The notes under the pieces were generated by a model. The model worked only from the letters and a program-made list of their open reading frames with translations. It had not been told where the DNA came from and ran no database searches. The position numbers were made by a program, and so were the translations under genes. Below, in pieces: positions 1-13,200 of a DNA stretch of 64,000 nt (within the stretch, counting starts at the first letter, position 1; each line of letters starts with the position of its first letter). This DNA is from Mnemiopsis leidyi (lineage: Eukaryota > Ctenophora > Tentaculata > Lobata > Bolinopsidae): positions 18,824 through 82,823 of the forward strand of contig JH154116.1 in assembly GCA_000226015.1 (NCBI GenBank), given 5' to 3'.

Positions 1-54
1 TACGACACTACACTAACACACACACTACACTACACACACTACACACTACACACA

Positions 55-150
<96 letters not shown>
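1..150. repeat. (CA)n microsatellite
   Basis: An imperfect CA-rich start (about 1-56) leads into an almost pure CA dinucleotide run to about 150. The open frame on the - strand here is only a Cys-Val run from the repeat. Positions 151-353 after it hold no gene I can support; they may be 5' flank of the first candidate exon. Confidence 0.95.
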
Positions 151-152
<2 letters not shown>

Positions 153-353
153 ATAGTGAAATACACAATTCCATTGCTGTTGATAAACGAATGTTTCTAA
201 TTCTATTTTACTTGAACACTTGGTTTGAACGTGCTGTTTTCTATGTGGCTTAGAGATGTTCATAATTCAAACGATCGCGATGTTTTATAGCTCACACCCA
301 TTCCTACTCATCATCATTCCCTACAAATAGGTCTGCTTTAGAGCCAGTTTTAC

Positions 354-632
354 ATGGCAGACGGAGACCCAGCTGGAAGCGGAAGTCCAGGCCCACCCCT
401 GTCACAGACTCCATCGCTCCGAGCCCCCTCACCAGCTCAAAGTCAATCTAATTCCGCTCCATCTGCACCCACCCCAGCTCCAGATAAGAGTCCAACTCCG
501 AGCGTTAAGTCTCAGGTTGAACCCCCCGATTCTCAAGCTTCTCCAAGTCCTCCAGTCCCTCCTGAACAGGAGAAGAAGAAGGAAAAAGAGTCCAAGAAAG
601 GGTTCAGCTTAATTCCCGGATCTAAGAGCAAG
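354..632 (+). CDS. candidate alternative first exon 1 of ferlin A (Pro/Ser-rich)
   Basis: ATG at 354 opens 93 codons ending in phase 0 at a GT (gtttgt, 633). The product starts MADGDPAG, is rich in Pro, Ser and Ala, and ends in a Lys/Glu-rich stretch (KKEKESKKGFSLIPGSKSK). It should be disordered and has no C2 fold. A second block at 1008-1100 has the same flavour and phase. Phase 0 fits the ferlin A exon at 7617, but the link to ferlin A is inference from strand, order and phase. It could be a separate small gene. Confidence 0.45.
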
Positions 633-1007
633 GTTTGTTACTGTTATAGTCATCTTGAAGACAAGAAACCTATATGATTGGTCCTATATTAGCTGTATCA
701 TATATTGATATTTATTATTTCTGAAGGACATTTAAGTCTTAACCCTTACTATTGAAAAAATAGTTACACAAGTTCACATTGTTCGTTATGTAAATGTCAT
801 GCGATTATTATTGTAGAAGGTGTCCAGAAGTTTTCAAATCTTCTTTCCATTGCCTTTAAAATCGTCATGAGGTATTCGAGGCTTGACGCCTTGACCTCTC
901 CAGAATCCAGATCCTTCCGTTGTTTGACAGAAGTTTATGCACCTAAACTTTAGGTACTAAAGTACTGTTAAGTAGAATAGAAGCCAAAAGTAATTGTACA
1001 ATTTCAG

Positions 1008-1100
1008 GAAGAGAAAAAGGGGGAGGAAGAGAAAAAGGGGGAGGAAAAGAAAAAGGGGAAATTCGGGCTAAGTTTAAAAGGAAAAGGAAAGGACGAAAAG
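1008..1100 (+). CDS. candidate Lys/Glu-rich exon following the 354 exon
   Basis: It follows an acceptor (atttcag, to 1007) and reads 31 codons of EEKKGE-type repeats ending in KFGLSLKGKGKDEK, phase 0 at both ends. Its Phe-x-Leu-x-Leu plus Lys tail echoes the end of the 354 exon (GFSLIPGSKSK), which suggests the two belong to one transcript. The donor (gttcga) is weak. About 740 bases after it (1101-1869) show no further coding signal. Confidence 0.35.
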
Positions 1101-1869
1101 GTTCGAAATCATGTCAAAATTTAATTCGGACCATGTTTGTTTGCAATCGCATAGTAATGAATACTTCTGCCACGAAGGTCTGTGCTGTGAACGTACATAA
1201 CCAGTTAACAAAAGCAGTTATTTAGTTTTCAACGACGTTTAAACATCAAATTGTGATTTCGAAGAGTTGGTCCGATCCATAAATTGGACCGAAATGTTGC
1301 AGAACTTGACTTCCTTCAGTAGAACCTACATTCATAATTCCATCCATGATGCCCAAAAACAAGCCCCTTATAGTTATTCGAATGTAAATATTGGCCTGGG
1401 AGTGTGCGAAACTCTGCATTGTTTACGTGCCAATGACAAGATAGTGGGGAAGAACAAGCAGAACAAGACAGTATAGTCGACGGAAGCTGAACTGAATAAA
1501 CTATATATTCAAAACACATCCATCAAAGGTGTGTGAAGAATTCCTTTGTTAGCATTCTTTAGCTCTTTTCATCATTGTCCCCTCCCCCACTTCCCCCTCC
1601 TTATGAAGTTACCCATAGTTCTACCACGCTGGTTACGTGCGCCGTTTTATGTGACCTCACTTTGTGTGTTGCGGACAGCTACTGATGAGGCTTCTCCACT
1701 CACTATTTGATAATTGTTGTGATTGTAGCAATTGCTATAATAGTCAGTAGTAAGTGGCGAACGTGAAACGCTCCATATCTTTTCTTTTGCTGCCCCGTTT
1801 CGGTGCGACTGTGAGAGACCGTTGTATCTGATAGTCCACTAGTCGTCTACTCTTGTGACAAGACGGCCG

Positions 1870-1923
1870 ATGCCCCATAGGCCACATTTAAAGAAGCCAC
1901 ATCTTCGGCTTCACCATCGAAAG
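1870..1923 (+). CDS. weak candidate alternative first exon of ferlin A
   Basis: ATG at 1870, 18 codons (MPHRPHLKKPHLRL...), phase 0 at donor gtatgg. It is short and His/Lys-rich with no domain. The only support is correct phase and position. One third of chance ATG-to-GT stretches would also be phase 0, so this is weak. Confidence 0.2.
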
Positions 1924-2240
1924 GTATGGTTAACATTTGGATTTCTAACTTTAGTTCAGATCTTTAATTCTTTGAGCCAGTTTCACATAGCCCAGACGCA
2001 GATTCAAGTTCAAATAAATACGATGATTAAAATTATGTTATGAGTAGCTCTATCTATTAGGGCGTGAGGTCACTCCATATGAATCTTAAATTAGGGTATC
2101 ACCTGTGTCAACACGCTGTTCTAACTCTAAGATATCCTGATGGCCTGACTAAAAGCCAATTGCTCTTTAGGTTTTAATTTGAGCTTATTGATTTGAACTT
2201 ATTGATTTCGCATCAATAATTTGCAGTTTTTTTACACACT

Positions 2241-2279
2241 ATGGTTTATTTTAAAAGGAGAAACACGAAACAGTCTAAG
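2241..2279 (+). CDS. weak candidate alternative first exon of ferlin A
   Basis: ATG at 2241, 13 codons (MVYFKRRNTKQSK), phase 0 at donor gtaacg. A very basic short N-terminus. Support is phase and donor only. The sequence from 2280 to 4501 that follows holds no gene or element I recognise. Confidence 0.2.
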
Positions 2280-4501
2280 GTAACGGTTAAAAATGCAGCC
2301 AAGTCATTATTAGTCCTCGCTATATGTATCTTTTTGTTACCGTTTCCAGTTTCCGACAATCCGACTAATCCATTCAATTTTTTGAGATTAAGATAAGAAC
2401 ACTTTCTTCTGAATGTCTAGTTAATTGTTATTGTATACACCAGTTTTGTTAATAGTTAGTCGCAGTGTGCCTCATAAATAGTGTCATAGACATCTACCTG
2501 TTTATAAGGGAAGCAAAGGTCTTACTGAACAACCAAGGCTTGTACGATGATTTTCACCCAATTTTGATTAAATAACGACCCTTATTGTTATCAATACCGT
2601 AACAGGGATACGCTACTTGGCAGATAAGCTTGAGTGTCGATTAAATACACCGCTAAAAGTCTAGAATAAAAATAAAATTTAAGAATAAAACAACAGGGCT
2701 TTACGATGATTTTCTAGTATTCTTAAATTTTCACTTTCGATTTTGAATCAATTATACTGGCTAATGGCTTAAGACCTTGAAAAGGAGCTCTAAAAACACA
2801 TAGAAAGCTTGCAGTTGTATAGGTGTTTAGAGAAACCTCCTTACCGACTTAGAAGTCTCTGGATTGCCAGATAGCTCTCATTATAGGCAAATTTTACTTT
2901 AGGTAAAGATGTGTAAATTTGTCAGTTAAACCTCCTACATTGGTGGCAAAATTTCGCAAACTGTTAGTAAGGGCCTTATAAACTTAACTAGAGTTGTCAA
3001 AGTTGCAGTATACCATGGAGATCGTCAAAGGATTTCGTCATGTCATGCAGTTTTTGTGAGTAAATTTGATTACAGCAGGACCTCGATAAACAGGATTATT
3101 TAAGGAAACGGGCGTCCACACGGTTTACCAGACCCTCTAAATCCATATCTAAATGATTAAATGTTTGTGACCATGTGTTGTTCATTGGGTGGCTGCAGCC
3201 AGCATTATTGCACGGGGTTTTAATTTGAGCAGAATCGACCAAAAATGAACGTTCAGCGGTAACTCCGGCTATTAGAAAACCGATTGAAATTATGATTAAA
3301 CAAGCGTGACCAATAATAATATTACTATAAGCACAATTATAGAGGGATCTATACCTGATCTTGTTTCACTTTCCCATGTAAATTGTAAGCTGTATTTTTA
3401 CCGCATAATGACATCATATATGAGGCACACCAAGTATGATAACAACAATATCAATAATGAGGATACTTTTCAAGGTGGCGAGTTTGTGGCCTCCACTATT
3501 ACAATGTAACCTATACAGAAAAGTAAATGCTGCCATGACGACAAAAACAATAATATTTGCGTTAATCACGTCGGATTGGCCACACTGACACATTCTAAAT
3601 GCGCTAGAGCACAAGGCGTGAATGATTACCAGACGAAAACTCACTTCAGGTTCCAAGTTTGACATAAAGTTTCCAAATTTCTGAATCCAAACTGTTATTG
3701 TTATTGTACATTGAACAACTACATCATCTTTTTAATAAATATGATGGATTAAATTAAATAGAGTCGTGACATGATTTTGTGTATACGTCTATATGCTTTG
3801 ACTTACTACTTTACTATATATAGTAAGGGCGCTAATCAGTTCATTTTCCTGTGTGGGTTTTAAACAATTTCGCACCGGCAGAACCCTGATAGTTTTGTAG
3901 CGATATTTTCTTCAAGCCGAAATTTAAAGGTATCCGTCGGTATTTTCGATCAAACCACTCATTAAATGCCATTTGAAATTGAAGAGCAACAATATATTTC
4001 AATTGGTGAGGCTTAGCGCCCCTACTAACATTGGAGGCGAGTCTAAAGGAGCACATCTCATTCCAACCAAGTTCAGCATCTACCCTGATCTTCTTTTCAA
4101 AACCTCTTTAGCTTTTTCCAGTGCTTTCTTGGAGTATTATATTTAAACCTGGACTCAAAAGATGGATGAAGATGCATTGAATCACATGAAGTTTGAAATT
4201 TGTAATTGAAAATCCATTAAAGGGTGCAGTTTATTGCGTCGAGGGAATTCAAACTTCCACCTACCACGTGACAACAAGCTTTCCTGTGATTGGTCGAACC
4301 TGGGAAAGGAGGGCGCTGATTGGCTAAGCAAGGGAGTAGGCGAGATGATCATGTGTCTCCCAGTAAGGACGTATCCTATGAGGGGCTGTCTCGTCGGGTC
4401 CAGATCAAGGTAGTAATAGTTGAGTTGTTTACTCGTTCTCGATCTGATACAGTGCAAATTTGTGCTGCCAGTACGGAGAAAACTGAATCAGTCACCTCAA
4501 C

Positions 4502-4525
4502 ATGCGCATGCTCAAGAAAAGAAAG
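4502..4525 (+). CDS. weak candidate alternative first exon of ferlin A
   Basis: ATG at 4502, eight codons (MRMLKKRK), phase 0 at donor gtgaga. It is basic and very short, and could be chance. Confidence 0.2.
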
Positions 4526-4911
4526 GTGAGAGGTTACCGTTAAATGATACAGCTATAGTTGCAGTTAAACTCCCTTTTTTTTACGATCCCAGGTGGGTCC
4601 ACACTGAAAGCTACTTTTTTAAGTTACACCAAGTTACAGTTTGAACGGTCCGGAGTTAGGCTGATCTCCATGTGGTTTTTGTCGCGATGTATGCAGCTCC
4701 TACTCAGTCTCCCAGCGAGTAGTGAGTAGAGCTCCGACAATCAAGCTCCGATCGAATATCATCGAATAGTATGTTCGTCTTTGTCCAGGTCCCTGGGGCA
4801 TTAGCCCGTGTTATTCACATGCTTCTAGTGCTTTTGTTCAGTGTTTGTAGTCTCTACTACTTCTGATATACATCGGTCCAAGTATAACAGCTGCGTGACG
4901 AAAGATATCCG

Positions 4912-4944
4912 ATGAGCTCGGAGCAGGCGGACAAAGCGGAAAAG
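4912..4944 (+). CDS. candidate alternative first exon of ferlin A
   Basis: ATG at 4912, eleven codons (MSSEQADKAEK), phase 0 at donor gtatgc. The acidic, Ser-rich start resembles the short N-termini seen for ferlin B (MSENEAN). Phase 0 matches the exon at 7617. A weaker phase-0 candidate (MNILSTQ, 5025-5045) lies just downstream. Confidence 0.4.
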
Positions 4945-5281
4945 GTATGCGATGTGTCAGGTACCTACCACATAGGGCCACGGTCTAGGGGCTGAGTGGT
5001 GAGAGGGTTGAGTGCAGTTTGAAAATGAATATTCTAAGTACTCAGGTACAGTGTGGAAAGGCCGCCAGAGGTTCCACACATTGATATCACAACATCACAT
5101 GTGCTCCTCGCACTTTCATAGGTCTTTTGTTTTGTTAACTCTTGTGCAAATTGATGACGGTAATTCAATATAATACAACTTTAAGTCGATGTGGAAATTT
5201 TTGTCATTACTTGTGCTGCGATGTTGTATTGTTGTGTTGAATCTGATAAAGCAGTTTGTTGATAGAGTGTAGTTGGTTTCT

Positions 5282-5380
5282 ATGCCACTGTTGAACAAGT
5301 TTAACGAGGCAAAGTCCCTGGTAAAGTCTGCAGTTCCCGGTAACACATTCGAACCTACCGAATTTGATGACAAATATGCA
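5282..5380 (+). CDS. candidate alternative first exon of ferlin A
   Basis: ATG at 5282 gives 33 codons (MPLLNKFNEAKSLVKSAVPG... EFDDKYA) ending in phase 0 at a perfect donor (gtaagt, 5381). Composition and length look like real coding, and it may form a short helix. It is not a C2 domain. If used, ferlin A would start with this segment instead of C2A. Confidence 0.5.
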
Positions 5381-6422
5381 GTAAGTCTTTTTTCAAAAAA
5401 ATATCCAAAAAAGTAATTTGTATGGGATCGATCAGTTGTGGTTATGATTCGGAAACTTATTGCTTATGACAAGGTTTCTAGCACTTTCAATACTTGTCCT
5501 GGTATTGTTGTTCCTATGTTTAAGATAAAAGAAGAATTCGGTGATTTAACAACTACAACAAACCATCATTATACGTAAAATGATAATTGATAATCAGGTC
5601 CTGTGTCTGACTGAAGAACATTTGAATAAATGACAGTCTTTTCGGTTTAAGTTAAGGCAAAGGCCAGCTGTAGTTCGCCTGAATAAAAAGAATATGATTT
5701 AGTATGGTGTAGGTAATTCATGTTTCGTATCAATATCATGTGACAGCGATTGACTGCAATAAGATGTGACGTTTTATCATTCAACATTGAGTAACTCTAT
5801 CACGTGTTAGCAACGATGTGTCTCCTCACAATCCTTTCTCTGATAAGTATAACTGGCCGGAGGCAAGGTAATAACGAAATAAGATGGCCCCCGAAAACAA
5901 GCGAAAACATATCTTGAAAACACACAATACATAAAACTGACACACACACACGAATATTCAACACACTAGCTTAGATTTCCAGTACACTGATTGGTTGTTC
6001 ACTAGTTACCTAGAGTGACGTCACGCGTGTATGGACAAAGTGTAACGCGCGTGTGTCTTCACATTCTTCACATCACATTCCGCTCGTGTGTATGGTTGTT
6101 GTATTTGATTTAGTGTAGCAGTTGTAGTAGTGTAGTTAGTGTAGCAGTGCATATCGCGCTGTTGGTATTTTCACTGCCCCTTTCTGACAGGAGCTTAGAG
6201 CTGTTGTTTTGTGACCGTACAGTGACTTTTCACCGACTGACGGTCTGGGGCTCGTACTCGTAGCAACTCACTTTTACGGTGGGTTTTCATGAATGATTTG
6301 TGTAATAAGGTCCACCTTCAGCTAGTCGTGCCTAGAAGTATGTCACTTAAATTGCGATCTTCAACCACTTTTGTCTTTCATCAATTCATTCTGTTCCCTC
6401 CAACTCTTCCGTGCATTTTATA

Positions 6423-6492
6423 ATGATTAATCAATTAATTCTTAAAAAAGACGGACTCGCTGATCTTAGTCTCGCGGTTAAGACAGGTCTAG
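6423..6492 (+). CDS. candidate alternative first exon of ferlin A, phase 1
   Basis: ATG at 6423, 23 codons (MINQLILKKDGLADLS...) plus one base before a strong donor (gtaagt). Unlike the other candidates it ends in phase 1. It could join in frame only to the upstream of two acceptors of the next exon (after 7605 rather than 7616), adding ATLQ. That is possible but speculative. Confidence 0.25.
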
Positions 6493-6780
6493 GTAAGTGG
6501 TGTGACGTGAGATGGGTAATATTAGACTTTCTCTGTCGAGATGTATATTCTAAATATTCTATATATTCTAACCATTCACCATTATAATTGCACGTTCTTT
6601 GATATGTCGCCATAAAGAATCATATTACATCATTACCCACGAAAAGATAACTACAAATTTGAAGGATTACACCGAATACACACCATTATATACTATAATT
6701 TCATGATAGTTTTCGAGTGTACTTAAGTGCATGAATTGTTTATAACTACGGTTACCATCAATTTGAACGGTATTAATTTG

Positions 6781-6885
6781 AGATATTTTGTCGTTGGTTG
6801 TCGTGGTTGTTATAACTATATTTTGTCGTGGTTGTTATAACGATATTTTGTCGTGGTTGTTATAACTATATTTTGTCGTGGTTAC
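6781..6885. repeat. short tandem repeat (TTTGTCGTGGTTGTTATAAC type)
   Basis: About four copies of a unit of roughly 24 bases (tattttgtcgtggttgttat...) with small differences. It lies in the noncoding stretch between candidate first exons. The rest of 5381-6941 outside the phase-1 exon shows no other support for genes. Confidence 0.75.
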
Positions 6886-6941
6886 TTGAACTAACTCTAA
6901 GTTTAAAGTATACTTGAACTAAGTTTCTTGCTCTACGTTAA

Positions 6942-6974
6942 ATGTTGTACCCACCATATCACACACCGGTCAAG
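6942..6974 (+). CDS. candidate alternative first exon of ferlin A
   Basis: ATG at 6942, eleven codons (MLYPPYHTPVK), phase 0 at a good donor (gtaagg). It lies 160 bases before the 7138 first exon. Supported by phase and donor strength only. Confidence 0.35.
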
Positions 6975-7137
6975 GTAAGGCGGACAAATATGCTAAATAG
7001 CATGATATTAAGTTATCAAGTGTAAGCAGAGCAGTGTTGCTGTACATAGCTCCACACAGTTCACTTACTTTGCTCCCAACTGCATCTCCTTTTCTCTTGA
7101 TACGTGCAGACAGATTCTTGTTGATATCTAAATCACC

Positions 7138-7230
7138 ATGGAAACCCTCCTCACACTCCGCAAGGCGAACAAGGCGAAGAACGAGGCGGCAGACCAGGCC
7201 AGATCTGCAGATCAGAGTTCAATAAGCACG
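7138..7230 (+). CDS. ferlin A first coding exon (nearest alternative)
   Basis: ATG at 7138 (context caccATGG) opens 31 codons ([20 protein letters not shown]...) ending in phase 0 at gtaaag. It is the closest candidate start to the first conserved exon and I use it for the ferlin A model. The peptide is helical and charged and is not a C2 domain, so this isoform would start near the C2A-C2B linker. Confidence 0.55.
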
Positions 7231-10200
7231 GTAAAGTTAGGTCATTGTGCCCAGGAGAGGAGAGGAATCGGTATTTGTTATCATGAGTGAACTGTTTTGT
7301 ATTTCCTGTTCGGGATCTTCCTTCGTAGTTCCTGGAAGTGAATTTGGTGTTTCCTTCCATTTTCCGACGATTTTTGAAAGCTAAAAAAGGAGGCCAGATG
7401 TAGTTCTATTGATGAAAATTCATCACATTTTGGTTAACTTATAAGGATTTTAAGACTTGCACAAATAAGCTTTAAATGTCAGTTTCTGATAGGCCCTTAT
7501 AGGCTTATTCAAAAACCTACCACATCACGGATCATAAAAAACAGGGCCAGATAGTCCTTAATTTAAGTAAATACGTCAACAGTAAGTCTTCACCCTTCAT
7601 CACAGCTACCCTACAGGACAAAAATAAAGACGAGGAGGAGGAGTCGGATGAAGATGAGACTGGGGAGCCGACAGAGGGAGGGAAGAAGGGGAAGAAAGTG
7701 AAGAAGAAGAAGAAGTCGCCCGAACCTGGCTACACCGCTGATGTGCAGTGAGTTGTCTTTATGATAGGAATTATGATGTTTTCCGCTGTTGCTTTCTTTT
7801 TAGAGCTGTTTGGTTTATTGAGATCGCTTCCAAACGAATAGTGATAATTTGCTAACGTCATCGTTTTTATCTTACGCGAAGCTACGTCGGTATTTTTTAG
7901 TCAGTTTTTACTTGTTATATACGCGAAGATACAGTTTTAGCTAAAACTAGTGATCTGATGTGTACAAATGTATGACGCCCTCTTGAAACCGCCGCACCGA
8001 GTGTGATATAAATGTGCCTACAACTTCTTAGTGTTGTTGTATCATGATAACGTTACACACAGTCACACGGCTGATCGGACATGTTGTGTAAAAGTAAGCT
8101 TGGAGTTCTACCTAATTGTTTAAATGATAAACATGATCGGAGCAAGAGCTAACTCAAAGATTTAAACCTAGGACACGATCTTTAGAATAAGTTTATCATT
8201 CGTGTATATACACTACAGTACATTATAGTATCAATTCAACAAACAAAGCTACAAGATAAGAACTTCCGAACAATAACAACCAAATCAGACAAGACTGTCG
8301 CATCACCTGACGGCTGACATATATATATATTATATCTGTCAAGTGCCAACCCGTCCCCCAACAGGGAGGCACACGAGCGGATAAACCCGGAGGTGCTGTC
8401 CAAGAAGGAGGAATTGTTCCAGATCAGGTTCATAGTGCACAAAGCGAGGAAGCTGAGTGGAGCCATACAAGCTCCTCTTGTCAGGATACATCTCGACACC
8501 AAGGTTCTCAGAACCAAGGCTAGACGCGGCAAGAGTCCCAAGTGGAACGAGGTATGTTCGGTTTATTGTTTTGCGGGATCACAAGACAGAGATTTATTTG
8601 TTTTGTGTCATAAAAAAACCTACCTTTACTCATCAAATTTTTACCATATGAAATTTTAAGCTGAAGTTTAAATTGATTATTTACAAAGTCAAAAGTAACA
8701 ATTTTGCAGCGTTTTGTACTAGATATTTTGCGATCACTTAGTCGCCTTTTATACTGCTGCCGATATGACTGTTTATAACTCTGCTCCCAATCTATTCTTC
8801 TTATTCCTGCAGACCGTACTGTTTTCTATTACAAAGTCAGAGTTCGATCTAGTGAACACTGCTGTGGAGATCAAAGTTATCGACAGTGCGAAAAAGAGTC
8901 AACTGTCCCTTGTTGGACTCTACAAGGTATGATACGAGATAAGCTGGAGATTACATCGAATGTTATATTTCGAGAAATCTAAAGAAATGTTTAAAACAGT
9001 TTGCTCTATTCGCTTGAATACAGCCACCCGTGATTGAATTTATTTGGGAGACCCCAACTTCCCTTTATAACTACGCAGCATTATTCATAAACATCTTGCT
9101 GTAGAAGTGGTAATTCCACATCTCACCACATAAAACTTAGAGCTGACTAACTATCTATAAGTTACTGGATCACACCTGTTTTCTTAATCCGAAATTACCG
9201 AGTTCACGTTCCATATTATCCAGACACTTCTTTATTCTCGATTACATAAAGTTTGTAAAAATTATCTCGATAAACTGATCAGCGTCGTAACTAACTAACA
9301 ACAAATATCCCCAGTGTGATTTATCAGTAGCCTGGGTGAAGAAAGGGAAGAATCTCTTCTACAAGTGGATAGCCTTGACAAACCCTGACGAACCGCAGGA
9401 TGGCTTGACGGTTAGCGAGTTACTGTGTCTGTTTCTTGGGAACAATCGTGTAATTGTCGTCTGTTTCTTGGGAACAGTCGTGTAATTGTCGTCTGTTTCT
9501 TGGGAACAATCGCTTAATTGTCGTCTGTTTCTTGGGAACAGTCGTGTAATTGTCGTCTGTTTCTTGGGAACAGTCGTGTAATTGTCGTCTGTTTCTTGGG
9601 AACAGTCGTGTAATTGTCGTCTGTTTCTTGGGAACAGTCGTGTAATTGTCGTCTGTTTCTTGGGAACAATTGTGTTATTGTCGTCTGTTGCAACACATGG
9701 TACACTTTTTGCTTTACGTGTCTATATTGTAGATTTCGCTCTAAACACTGTTGACTGTTACACACTGCACTAAGCACTTTGCATATGGGATTATGCACGA
9801 CACACTACGTCACTACACACGGAACACGATACACTATACACTATACACTACACACTATACATTACAGTACACTACACACATAACACAGTACACACACGTA
9901 CATACACACGCCCTAAAAGCTCTATCTGTGTGTGCAGGGTTACGTGAACGTGTCGATACAGATAATCCCACCTGGGGAATCAGCTAAGGACCTCCCCAAA
10001 CTCAGGGACGAGGAGATAGACCGGTCAGACAACGTGTTCTTCCCGCCCGGCATCGTCCTGCAACCGGGACAGTTCACTGTCAAACTCTTCTCTGGGGAGG
10101 ACATACCTCAAAGTTAGTGCAGTTACATCAATCTGTACATAATCTGTACATGTGTTGTTGTTTCTGTATACAATCTTATTTGAGTTTTCGATTTTCGGGG

Positions 10201-13200
10201 TTGAGTTAACATTTCCTTGAGATTGATGAAGTGGTAAAGCTCACATTCAGGTGACACTGTCAGTAGTGCCATACTTCGTCGTATGACAAAACAAGAGCGT
10301 AATTCTAAAAGAAATCATCCAAAAAATGTTCATAGAGAATCTGAAGGTGGAAATAAGCATAATTACCTAGCACCCCATAACACAGATTGAAGCATTTTGA
10401 ATCATAACACAGTTATTTTGATAATGATAACATAGCTCGTATTCTTCGCACGGTTTACAAGGATCATTATTTCCCGCCTTCATTCCTGTCTTTAATTACA
10501 CATCGATGTTCAGATGTTGTAATTACCTCTAACCTTCGTTCCCAAACGAGAAGCGGAGGGAAATATCTCATGGAATTTTATTCTGTACTATGAATGTATT
10601 TATAGTGTAACTTGGAAGCATATGGTACATTTCACTCTTGTACACTTACACAAGAAACATTCTTTGACCTCCCGTGTTTGGTATTGAGATGTTGGCAATG
10701 TGTAATTATTGAGATACAATTATTGATACAATTATTGATACAATTATTGATACAATTATTGTATATATAGGTGCCGTTTATATAGGACCTATACATGGAG
10801 ATACTCTAGTCGCATTGACAGTTGTAAAATCACAGCATCACAGCAAACACACACGGTTGCTTTTGAGTATAACTTAAATGTTATTTTTCAGTGGACAGCG
10901 CGGTTTTGGAGGGTGTAAAAAGATTGATAACAGGAACAGACGAAAACGTAAATATGACAAATAATCATTATAAATAAGTTGATCTAGATTTTTCCTGTTC
11001 AAAGTTCTTTTATCAGCTAAATTTGACTTTGTAGAAGCTTAAAAGTTCTCTGGATTATCCTAAAATAACCCGTTTACATTCAGGCACCAGCAAAAGAGCT
11101 GGTGGACCCGTACGTAAAGGTGGAGTTTGCTGGGAAGGAAGAGGAGAGTAACTACATAGAGGGCTGTTTCGACCCCATCTGGAACGACATGCTGATCCTG
11201 CAGGGAGACTTCCCCAGCATAGCAGAGAACCTTATCCTCAAGTTGTACGACAAGTGAGTGTCTTGTGTCTCAATTTTACCGATAACTTCGAGTACGACCT
11301 TCATGCTTAATAAGCTCAGTTAATTGTCCGGCCAGCTTTAAAGCAGCTCAGCTGACACCTCTTCCCCAGTGACGACTTTGCTGTGGACGATCTGATTGCC
11401 ACCAAGCTGTTAAAAATGGACGAAATTTCTCAGAGTTCAGTCGACTCAGGTAACGGGTTTCTGCCCATGTTCGGACCCGCCTACATCCCATTCTACGGCT
11501 CACACCGCGAGTATAGCGATGTGTACGACAAGTATTCTGATCTCAATCATGGAGTTGTAAGTTTTACTTTTTTATTTGTTACTTTTATTTGTTACTTTTA
11601 TTTATTACTTTATGAAACATATCATATATGAAACATATAATATAAAGCGAATTTTTTATCCTTCCAAAAATGTCACATTGTTTAAAAAACTAGAACAAAT
11701 TAAGTTATACATTTATATCTTATTAACTTATTTATGGCAGATGAGAAATCAAATTCTGACGTTCGACATTAGTGGATATAAATATGAGCACAATCTGCCA
11801 GACCTTCCAAAATACCGAACATACCGCGAGATGTTAGTTTCTTGCCTTGCTCCGGAAATAGTATTACAGAACAGCACACTCTGGCACGGGAAATTTGGAG
11901 ATATAGTGACACCAAATTATCAGGCTTCTTGTTCATTGCACTTCTTCTTTCCTGCAAGATTATAACCACCGGCCATTCTGCTGACAAACAGTCTCCGGCC
12001 TCCCACGATCTTATTTGTCTTGTCNNNNNNNNNNACTTCTTCTTTCCTGCAAGATTATAACCACCGGCCATTCTGCTGACAAACAGTCTCCGGCCTCCAA
12101 GATCTTATTTGTCTTGTCACATCTTTTATTTACTTGTTCAGACATTTTGGTTATAAAATCGGGGTCCAAATTATCACCAACAATGCTGATGTCAGAATTT
12201 CCTAACGCGTCGGTACTGCAAAGTTCGCCCAATTCTTGAAAGAGAATATCTCTTATCTGATTGAAGTCCCGATCTTTTAGGACATGCACTTTTGTTTTAG
12301 GACCATGTATGTAGTGGCCGGCAATCTGTTTGGGTAAAATTATATCTATTGCGTCCAGGCTTCTTGTTGTAAGTCCAGGCCCTGAGAAGTATTCAATAAA
12401 CCTGCTCCTTAATATCGATAAAATTCTTGACAGATCGCAAGTGTTTCGCAAGTTTTTGGATAAACTCCCCAACTGACTGGACTTTAACTTCTGCTTTAAG
12501 CAGCCGGCCAGATGGAAGATATCTCGGTCATCATTAGCAAACCAAAATTGGGCGATATCGCACGCTACGTGAACTTTCCGATTAACTGCAATCTGAATCA
12601 TGAGTTTAATCATAGCATCATATTGTTGAACCCCCACGTCGCATTCCATTACAACCTGAATATCATCAATAAAAACATGAAAGTCCTGCAGGAGCTGTAA
12701 TGACTCAGTTAGCCACGTCAGTGTAGTGTGTCCCGTTATCTGGACTATCACTACCTTTGACAAACCAGAGTCCGCCAACATAGATGCGAGTTCTGGGGGA
12801 GGATGAGTTTCTTCTGACACCTCATTTATCAAGGAGTACTCGACATTGGATTTTCTCAAAGCATCCTCGTGCATTGTGCCTTCGCTTTTATTTCCACCAA
12901 ATAGAAATAGTAGTATCCTCTCCTGTGTATCGTATTTTGCTATCTCAATGATTTTTCCGCATATAAGAACTGTTTTCCCCGATCCCGCTGGACCGTTAAT
13001 CCACAACAAGTTTTCGCTTGACGTGCTCAGCTGATGCTGCTGTACGGTCAGATTCATAACTCCCACATAATCCTTAATTACATTTGGAGCTGGAAGAACA
13101 CTGGGATTTGTTTTTCTAAAGGAAAATTGTCCACTTTTCAACTTTTTGTCGATGTCTACAACACATCTCGCTAAACTGCACTTATCTCTGACGAATTTGT

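Noticed and set aside
39-263. Open frame on the - strand rich in Cys-Val
   Set aside because: It is the CA microsatellite read as codons; composition is that of the repeat only.
3414-3665. 83-residue - strand frame with a hydrophobic stretch
   Set aside because: Short, no neighbour or domain support, in AT-rich noncoding DNA; chance is more likely.
1101-7137. C2A exons for ferlin A
   Set aside because: I looked for DPY, WNE and acidic-loop patterns on the + strand in all frames and saw none; absence is provisional without a profile search.
9514-9798. 94-residue - strand frame with a repeated peptide
   Set aside because: Produced by the 32-bp minisatellite, whose near-identical units lack stops; it overlaps an intron of ferlin A and has no gene context.
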